24,604 nt of DNA from Cerioporus squamosus. Its lineage: Eukaryota; Basidiomycota; Agaricomycetes; Polyporales; Polyporaceae. The stretch spans positions 1-24,604 of the forward strand of contig JABYQS010000405.1 of the NCBI GenBank assembly GCA_022592435.1. The letters are read 5' to 3'. This document shows positions 18,023 to 24,604 of the stretch, piece after piece; position 1 is the first letter of the stretch, and every line of letters begins with the position of its first letter. Made by a program: the position numbers and the translations under genes. A model generated the notes under the pieces. It did not search any database. It was not told the origin of the DNA and saw only the letters and a program-made list of their open reading frames with translations.

Positions 18023-18840
18023 ATGTCGGAAGCCGGTCTCGAGAAGACCCTGCCTCAACTCAGAGGTCAGGAAGGATACAAGGAGTGGGCTCGTCAGATG
18101 AAGAGTTATCTGATGATGATTGATGCTTGGGATGTCGTCAGTGGGAGTGTTGCACGTCCTACTCCAGCTACTGATGGCAGAAATGCGAAGAAGTGAAGGC
18201 CTGGGGAAAGACGGACAATCGGGCGCAAGGTATCCTCATGTACAAGACTAGTGCTGAGGTGTCCAAGTGCTTCGAAGGGAAGAAGACCGCTAAGGAGATC
18301 TGGGACGCCTTGAAGGCTACGTACGAGAAGTCGGACAACGGGTACTCCTTCTCCCGGTTCGAACATCTTCTCAACTACCCTCGGTTTGACGAGAGCAAGT
18401 CAATCGTCGACCAGGTGCAGACCTTCATTGGGCTCCTGGATGAGTTAACGGCCAACAGCACGAACACCCTCGCCAACCACATCAAGGTCTTCTGGCTCTT
18501 CTCGAAGATGCCTGACTCGTACCGACCGGCGATCTCCACCATCCTACACACTACCAAGGAGTCTGACCTAACCCTCGAGACGGTCAAGCCCAAGCTCAAG
18601 CTTGAGGACTCCTTGCGTGGGACGTCGATTGGTCAGGCGCACAAGATCTCGAAGCCGAAGCCGAGACCTAGACCTCCTTGCACCCACTGCGGCAAGGACA
18701 ACCATGACTCTTCTAACTGCTACAAGAAGTTCCCGGAGAAGAATCCGCGGAACAAGAAGAAGAGCAAGGACTCTGGCAAGGGTGGTAACGAGGCTGGCAA
18801 AGGCAATGGGAATTCGAACGGACATAACCATGCGCATACT
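18023..18840 (+). pseudogene. gag: Copia gag region (UBN2-type capsid and zinc knuckle), frame break near its start
   Basis: It starts MSEAGLEKTLPQLRGQEGYK, the usual Copia gag opening, and breaks at 18172-18196, where this frame hits TGA while the neighbouring frame takes over with KAWGKTDNRAQGILMY. The capsid part then runs on with KTAKEIWDALKATYE, FSRFEHLLNYPRF and SIVDQVQTFIGLLDEL. A zinc knuckle CTHCGKDNHDSSNC (CX2CX4HX4C) lies at 18679-18720, followed by a Lys/Gly-rich basic tail. The break looks like loss of one base in a short G run. Confidence 0.9.
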
Positions 18841-20998
18841 ATCTCTACTATCTCCTCTCTTGTACCTGTAGCGAACATCGCGAACGAGCTCTCCGTTTCT
18901 TTCTACAGCGCAGCTGATGCTGCTGAGGGACGCGTCGAGACAATCTGGCTCATGGATTCTGGTGCATCGTCACATGTCACCGGAATCATGTCTGACTTCA
19001 CCGACTATCGTGAGTACGCGCAACCTAAGTACTTCAGGACTGCTCAGGATGGTCAAGCGGGTCAGATTGCCTGTCTCGGTGAAGGTACAATTGTGGGATA
19101 CTCCCTGGTGGATGGAGAGCGAGTCAAAGTCACTCTCAACGACGTCTGCTATATCCCTGCAGCGGGCGAGCAGCGACTCTTCTCCACTGGGATGATTGAG
19201 CGCAAGGGTTCGTTCATCTATCAAGGTGATGGACTTATGAGCATTTTCGACTCAAGGCCTAAGGGCCGAGTCACTTCCGGCTCGACGGTTGAGATCAAGG
19301 GTCGAAAGGTCCTTCAAGGTACCTATATCCCTATGATCAATCTCTATCTCTTCCCTCTCATCGTCGAAGGGAAGAAGAATTCTGGCGATCTTGATGCTGC
19401 ATCCCGTGTCCTCGACCATGACTTAGTGCATCGTCGATGGGGTCATCCAGGCAAAGAAGCTGTCAAGCGTCTGCCTGATGCGACCACTGGCATGGACGGC
19501 ATTGGTCCTCCCTCTGACAAACCCTGCGAAGGTTGTGCGAAGGGCAAGATGACTCGTCGTCCCTTCCCTCCTTCTGAGAAGCGTGCTACAGTCGTTCTCG
19601 CTCTCGTCCACATGGACATTGCAGGACCTCTTGGCACATCGATCGGTGGCTTCAACTACTTCTGTGTCTTCGTCGATGACTGCTCCGGTCTGGCTGCCGT
19701 TTATGCTCTCAAGCGGAAGTCTGATCAGGAGGAAGCCTTCAGACAGTTCAAGTCTTGGGCTGAGAACCAGACGGAGCACAAGATCAAGAAAGTACGATCC
19801 GATCGAGGGGGGGAGTACATGTCCGACTCGTTCCAAGCCATGCTTCGTGAATTTGGGATTGAGCATGATAAGACAATGCCAGGAACGTCTCAGCAGAATG
19901 GACGAGCTGAACGCTTCATCCGTACGATCTCTGAGAAGGCTCTATGCATGCTCCACTTTGCTGGCCTTTCTCATGGATTCTGGAAGCTCGCTCTTGATGC
20001 TGCCGTTCACATCTATAACCGTCAGCCGATGAGACGACTTAAGTGGGAGTGCCCCATCACCATCTGGACCGGCAGCAAGCCGGACGTCTCCTACTTCCGG
20101 GTGTTTGGGTGCAAAGCCTACGTACACGTGCAGAAAGACAAACGTCAAGGGAAGCTCGACCAGAAGGCCGTCGAGAGGACGTTTGTGGGCTATGAGCCGG
20201 GTTCAAAGGGGTATCGCCTATGGAACCCGACCACCCGTCAAGTCGAAGTATCTCGCGATGTGATCTTCGATGAGACCGTATTTCCTGCACGTGCGGACAC
20301 CGGCACTCGTCGAGCTACCCCCGATGACAGTCCGTTCCCTGATTACCAGCCACCTGAGGAACCTTCCGACGGTGATGCTGACCTTCCTGTTCCTGATCGT
20401 CTCGACGACGATTCAGATGACGCTCCTCCTCCAGTTCCTCCTCCCGTTCCTCCTGCAGACCCTGCTCCAGCTCCTCCACCTGCTCCAGAGCCGCAGCAAC
20501 CGCAGCAGCCTGAGCAACCACCACCTGCTCCTCATCCGCAAGCTCCTCGTCACCAACGGCGTCGTCATCCACCTGAGGGTGGAAACGCTCCTCCTCGTCG
20601 CTCTCCTCGAGAGAACAAGGGGAAGATGCCAGAACGTCACACCAGAGATAACGTCTACGGTGATGAACCTCCCGCTCAAGTAGATGCACGTACGGATAAG
20701 GACGGTGATCAGCGTGAAGCAGAAGCAATCCTAGCCTCTCTCTTCTATTCGCGGTATAAGTCTGGCATTCCTGAGCATCATAAGGACGCCATGGCTTCAC
20801 CAGATCGTGAGCATTGGATTGCGGCTGAACGTTCGGAGTATGAGTCTCTCATGGCGAACAAGACTTGGGTCTTGGTTCCTCGTCCTAAGGACCGATCCGT
20901 TGTCTCATGTCGCTGGGTCTATGATCGTAAATCAGACGGTCGCTACAAAGCACGTCTGGTTGCACGAGGCTTTACGCAAGTCTATGGGAAGGACTACC
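18841..20998 (+). CDS. pol: Copia polyprotein: protease, integrase, start of RT
   Basis: One uninterrupted frame (continuous with the distal gag from about 18175 to the stop at 21001-21003). The retropepsin site is MDSGASSHVTG, with its Asp codon at 18955. The GAG-pre-integrase zinc module has HRRWGHPG and CEGCAKGKMTRR. The integrase core has HMDIAGPLG (Asp codon 19615), VRSDRGGEYM (Asp 19801) and QQNGRAERF (Glu 19909), exactly DD35E spacing. Then come IWTGSKPDVSYFRVFGCKAY and a long Pro/Gln/Asp-rich linker (20330-20640). The RT domain begins REHWIAAERSEYESL and CRWVYDRKSDGRYKARLVAR. The frame ends in an early stop just after ARGFTQVYGKDY, inside RT. Confidence 0.94.
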
Positions 20999-22322
20999 AC
21001 TGAAACCTTCTCTCCTGTCGCTCGATTCGAGTCTATCCGGTATCTCTTGGCGCACGCTGCCCTAGAGGACTGGGAGATCGATGCGATGGACGTTAAGACT
21101 GCGTTCCTCAACGGGGACTTGGACGAGGAGGTCTACATGGAACAACCCGAGGGCTGGGTCGTGAAAGGCAAAGAGGACTACGTTTGTCTGCTTAAGAAGG
21201 CCATCTACGGTCTTAAGCAAGCCTCTCGCCAATGGAACAAGAAGATTCACGAATCGCTCATCGGACAGGGATTTGTTCGGACATACTCTGATGCCGGAGT
21301 CTATGTATATCGCCGACAAGGGGGGGATTCAGACCCAGACCGTGTCACGATCATTGTCCTCTATGTCGACGACCTACTTCTCATGGGTGACAGTCGAGGG
21401 CATATCGACAAGGTCAAGAAGGCGCTTGGCAAGCAGTATAAGATGACGGACTTGGGTCCTATTCAGCGATTCCTTGGTCTTCGTATACGTCGAGATCGTC
21501 TCTCACGGACACTTGACATCGACCAGGAAGAGTACATCGAGGCCATTCTCGAGAACTATCAGATGGCCAGCTGCAAGCCTGCGCGTACTCCTCTCCCTGC
21601 TGGTGCAGTTATCGAAGCTGCTACCACAGAAGCACCGGCGAAGTTGCGTCAGCGTTTCCAGAGCTTGATGGGCAGTCTTCTCTATGCCTGTCTTGGGACG
21701 CGACCAGATATCTCGTATGCCATCAACCGTCTGGGCAAGTACAGTGCGAACCCTGCCGACGATCACCTTGATAGACTCCTCTATGTCTTACGGTATCTCC
21801 GGGGTACATCGCATTATCGCCTACGATATGACGGTGCATCTAATGCTGGCCTGATCGCGTATTCCGATTCAGACTGGGCAGAAGATCGCGACGATCGGCA
21901 TTCGCAGACCGCTTTCGTCTTCCTGATGGCAGGAGGTGCCGTGTCTTGGGCATCTCGACGTCAACAGACCGTCTCTCTCGTCCACTGAGGCAGAGTACAA
22001 GGCGGCCTCAGACACTGCTCGTCAGATGATGTGGCTTAGGACGTTTGGCGATGAGTTAGGGGATGACATGGGCTCGGCTACGCCGATGTGCGTCGACAAC
22101 CATGGTGCTATTCACCTTGCGTTGAACCCAGCCGTCGACCGGCGTTGTAAGCACGTCGAGACGCACTACCACTTCGTACGCGAATATGCCGAGACTCCAA
22201 ACATGGACATCTATGCTATTCCTAGTGAGGAGAATCTGGCAGATCCGTTGACCAAGAATGCTTCACTGCACGTCATGGAGTACTTCGTGGCAAATTCGGG
22301 TCTCGTTACCTCCGCGTCTTGA
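20999..22322 (+). pseudogene. pol: Copia polyprotein: RT core and RNase H, two frame breaks
   Basis: Continues RT after the break at 20992-21003, which looks like one extra base: TFSPVARFESIRYLLAHAA, MDVKTAFLNGDLDEEVYM, LLKKAIYGLKQASRQW and the catalytic YVDD at 21362-21373. RNase H follows with AYSDSDWAEDRDDRHS. The frame breaks again at 21970-21988 in a CT repeat, and the next frame carries SSTEAEYKAASDTARQM, VDNHGAI, HVETHYHFVRE and ADPLTKNASL, ending at 22322. All active-site residues are present when the frames are read in order, so no domain is lost, but one continuous protein cannot be made from this sequence as given. Confidence 0.92.
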
Positions 22323-22324
22323 AC

Positions 22325-22333
22325 GAGTGGGAG
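22325..22333 (+). other. Copia polypurine tract
   Basis: GAGTGGGAG abuts the TG of the 3' LTR. It is the usual position and composition for the plus-strand primer, although one T interrupts the purines. Confidence 0.6.
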
Positions 22334-22933
22334 TGTTGAACTTACTATGGACTATGGACATTAGTTGCGCATTAGGCGCTATGGGCACAGCCTCTTACGA
22401 TTAGATCTTAGGCTATGCTTCTTCCTTTCCTTTTAGGGTACGTTGTACGAAACCATGTGGTTACCTGGCTTCTCTTTGTTTCCAGTCCATTCCAGTGCGT
22501 TCTGCAACGCTCCGGACCTTTCTAGTTCTTTCTAGATATCTCTGGGCTGTACTAGACATGCCCTTGTGACCTCGTATTTGTCGTATCTTCGTCATCCTTC
22601 GTCATCGTCTGAGTCATCCCTACTCGTTCTGACTCAGACAGCATTATGCTCTCCTTTCTGTCGCTTACTCATGCTACTCCAGACACAGTATATAAGGAGG
22701 GACTCTTGGGCTTCGTCTCCTCAGTCTTTTGCTCTACTGACTGAGGAGTAAGTACTCGCCTACCTATGCTTACTTATGCTTTACTTACAAGTACTTTGTA
22801 GCTCGTGTTGTCCACTCGTCTGCTAGGTACTTGTGTCTATGCTATCAGTCTTTTGCTCTACTGACTGAGGACTCGTGTTGTCCACTCGTCTGCTAGTCGT
22901 TGCGACTTGCCTTCACAGGTTCAGACTTCATCA
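22334..22933 (+). repeat. Copia 3' LTR (600 bp)
   Basis: Identical to 16394-16993 at a constant offset of 5940. It carries its own TATA box at 22689-22696 and the intron-bearing/intronless pair at 22721-22896. It could drive transcription into the flank at 22934. Confidence 0.96.
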
Positions 22934-23648
22934 GAATGTTCCCAACGCTCGGATGTCCATTTGCAACATTCGCGGTCCCATTCTCACATGACGATGCACT
23001 GGCCCAGTGTCGACGTCCTCACTGTAGCTTCCACGGCCCCTCTGTGCTCTTCCCCGTCCGAGTCCTGGACCTCATAATCCTAGGAACGATCCGTGGCATG
23101 CAGAAGGACCCTTCCTTCCGCTATCATTCCGCTGCGTTGCAGTCGCTTCAGAAGATGAGCCCGACCATCCTCTCTTTCTCTCCTTACCTCGTCCGGCACA
23201 TTTTCGACGGGCTTGCAGCCGGGACATGGTGTACATGCCTGCGATTCTTGCAATTGTACCTGCCCTATTGTACGCCTCTTCCAAATGTATACGCGGGTGA
23301 GCAGCCGTCTTCATACACATGTATCTGTGTCCTCATGCAGGTGAGCCAGGTGGACAGACTTGCCTCAGCCCCACTCGGCCCATGCTGAAGCCATCTCGTT
23401 CTGCTGTAATGTGGAGGGCAATTGCCCACGGCCCAACATCTCTCTAGGGAAGACACCCCAGGTCCCTGGCAGGCACTGCGGTGATGGTGATGAAAGAGTT
23501 TCCCGCTCTGGAGTTTGGGATACCAGGATATCTCCGGGAAGTCACAGCTCACTTCATGCTGGTTCCGCGGACTTCGCGACAGTGATGCCACCGCAGTCTC
23601 GGTTGAACAGTATGCTGGAGGAGAGTATGCAACGTGTTGAGGGATGAG
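22934..23648 (+). pseudogene. Probable remnant of an unidentified gene next to the LTR
   Basis: A frame open from inside the LTR to 23388 contains a protein-like stretch with RGMQKDPSFRYHSAAL, LQKMSPTILSFSPYLVRHIF and DGLAAGTW. A possible intron starts at the GTGAGC at 23296, and another frame further on has AVMVMKEFPALEFGIPGYL and REVTAHFMLVP. The pieces cannot be joined into one clean model, and the 5' end is missing at the LTR junction. I do not recognise the family. It may be a cellular gene broken by the rearrangement that placed the Copia element here, or unrelated open frames. Confidence 0.35.
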
Positions 23649-23744
23649 TACTGCTCGTGCGTGTGTACATACGACAGACTGTTTCTTGGTTGGTGTGTTA
23701 CTAAAATACTCGGGATCATTCATCCGAAGTAAGCTATATCGATC

Positions 23745-24013
23745 TACTGTACCATTTGGAATGGTTCAACCAGGCCTGTGACCTGTGACAGGCCGATTTT
23801 GGTGAACAAATCGACCAGCCAGCCGGTGACCTGTGACACCGGCCAAATTTCAACCAAATCTAGGGCGCACGAAGCGCGCCGGCCCCCCAATGGCACAGCG
23901 CCCGGAGGGCGGGTTCAACCGCGCTCTGTGTGACCTGTGACATCGTCCCAAAGTTCAACCATATCGAGGCCCTGTGACCCGTGACTGGTCGAACCATTTC
24001 AAATGGTACAGTA
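23745..24013. mobile_element. MITE-like element with 29-bp terminal inverted repeats
   Basis: The left end 23745-23773 (TACTGTACCATTTGGAATGG then TTCAACCAG) is the reverse complement of the right end 23985-24013 except at two positions. The first and last two bases are TA on both sides, which fits a TA target duplication of the Tc1/mariner type. At 269 bp there is no room for a transposase. The ends contain their own small palindrome (CCATTTGGAATGG, CCATTTCAAATGG). I do not know the family name. Confidence 0.75.
23773..23986. repeat. Repeated TGACCTGTGACA core with palindromic flanks inside the MITE
   Basis: The 12-nt core occurs at 23779-23790, 23827-23838 and 23931-23942, with a decayed copy at 23975-23986 (TGACCCGTGACT). 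The first two lie inside 22-nt imperfect palindromes at 23773-23794 (arms GGCCTGT/ACAGGCC) and 23822-23843 (arms GCCGGTG/CACCGGC). The arms differ between copies but each pairs with its partner. GGTTCAACC precedes the first and third cores, so part of the element is itself a tandem duplication. Confidence 0.75.
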
Positions 24014-24143
24014 TACAATACCGCTGACACCTAGATGCATTAGCACCGCAAAACTCCGATTTCGGCAGTGACCACATACGAACGTCGAAAACCCAGGACC
24101 AAAACAGCATCCCGTCTGCGGCTTATGCACTAGCATCGACCTT

Positions 24144-24604
24144 ATGGTAAAACGACCCTCCAAACTCCAGTGCGCCGCATTGCACCGCACCGACCTGCCC
24201 GAGCACGTACTCCTCCACGACCCTCCACCTCCCTCCGGCCACACCTCTTTCGACGCCGTGACGCGCACCTTCGTCGGAAGCTCTCATGCGCAAAGCCCGG
24301 CTCGTGCCCTCCCCGCGCGGCGCCGCCATCTCCATAAACGTATCCGGGGGTGCCTCCATCGCAACGTCGAGCTTCCTTCTCCAGCTCGACACGCTCAGTC
24401 GACCTCGCCCTGGCGGCTGTCGTTGCCGCACGTGCAGGCGGCGGGAGAGACGACGAGCGCAACTGCATACGGCGGACGGAAGTCCCACTGGCATTCCCGT
24501 GAGCGGTACCCAACGAGGTACGCCCTGGACGCCCGGGAACGCCTTACCCCCGGCGACACGAATGTCGGTTCGCGATCGCCCTCTGTATCCCGATCCTGGC
24601 TCCG
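24144..24604 (+). other. GC-rich open frame running off the window, possible partial gene
   Basis: From ATG 24144 the frame is open for 153 codons to the window end. The first part (LHRTDLPEHVLLHDPPPPSG, HTSFDAVTRTFVGS) has high third-position GC and looks protein-like. After about 24290 a second frame looks better (AISINVSGGASIATSSFLLQ, LDTLSR), and after about 24395 a third (VDLALAAVVAARAGGGRDDE). This could be one gene with indels, one with introns I cannot place, or GC-driven open frames. No family was recognised. Confidence 0.25.

Larger units (their letters stand above)
16394..22933 (+). mobile_element. Full-length Copia-type (Ty1-like) LTR retrotransposon, coding frame broken
   Basis: A 6540-bp element with two identical 600-bp LTRs, a primer-binding site directly after the 5' LTR and a purine-rich tract directly before the 3' LTR. 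The order gag, protease, integrase, RT, RNase H is the Copia order. Bases flanking it are CAGGG on the left and GAATG on the right, so there is no target-site duplication. The left flank is Gypsy RT and the right flank is not. LTR identity says it is young, or recently gene-converted, yet the polyprotein has three frame breaks. Confidence 0.96.

Noticed and set aside
20315..20800. 161-codon minus-strand frame rich in Glu
   Set aside because: Antisense of the Pro/Gln-rich linker between integrase and RT.
23779..23986. Spaced TGACCTGTGACA repeats considered as a CRISPR-like array
   Set aside because: Spacing is irregular (48, 104, 44 nt), the genome is eukaryotic, and the repeats lie inside a TIR-bounded element.

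Overview
The window looks like nuclear DNA of a filamentous basidiomycete, probably a wood-decay Agaricomycete. This is judged from intron style and gene content, not from a search. Genes carry many GT-AG introns of about 45-62 nt, coding sequence is GC-rich at third positions, and two LTR retrotransposon superfamilies plus a small TIR element sit in the right half.

Left half, cellular genes. Two tandem same-strand paralogues (1839-2314 and 4456-4922) encode small secreted RlpA-like double-psi beta-barrel proteins, each with a TATA box about 110 bp upstream and identical exon 2 and exon 3 lengths. A two-exon gene for a small basic unknown protein (5531-5865, minus) is divergently paired, across 249 bp, with an 11-exon YSH1/CPSF73 gene (6115-9176, plus). 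YSH1 encodes the pre-mRNA 3'-end endonuclease and all its metallo-beta-lactamase and beta-CASP motifs are intact. Convergent to it lies a three-exon DUF2264 gene (9432-11461, minus), which is complete except for one apparent missing base in a five-G run.

Right half, mobile DNA. A Gypsy-type element starts near 13003 (putative LTR) or at least before 13279. It has an intact gag with zinc knuckle (13981-15234) and an aspartic protease-reverse transcriptase frame with three close frame breaks, and it stops abruptly in RT at 16393. There a full-length Copia element (16394-22933) begins. Its 600-bp LTRs are identical and run TG to CA, its primer-binding site fits the anticodon arm of a tRNA-Met, and it has all gag, protease, integrase, RT and RNase H motifs, but three frame breaks. 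The Gypsy element does not resume after the 3' LTR and no target-site duplication is seen, so this is not a simple nested insertion. The last 1.7 kb holds a probable gene remnant, a 269-bp MITE-like element with 29-bp inverted ends, and GC-rich sequence open to the window edge.

Most notable: (1) each Copia LTR carries a segment interrupted by a 54-nt GTAAGT...TAG sequence and, just downstream, the same segment precisely without it, as if a spliced copy had been written back into the LTR; (2) the putative Gypsy LTR has a comparable tandem repeat whose unit begins GT and ends AG; (3) both elements have a long ATG-less open frame directly upstream of and in frame with gag, and both encode the same CxxxPCPNR motif there.
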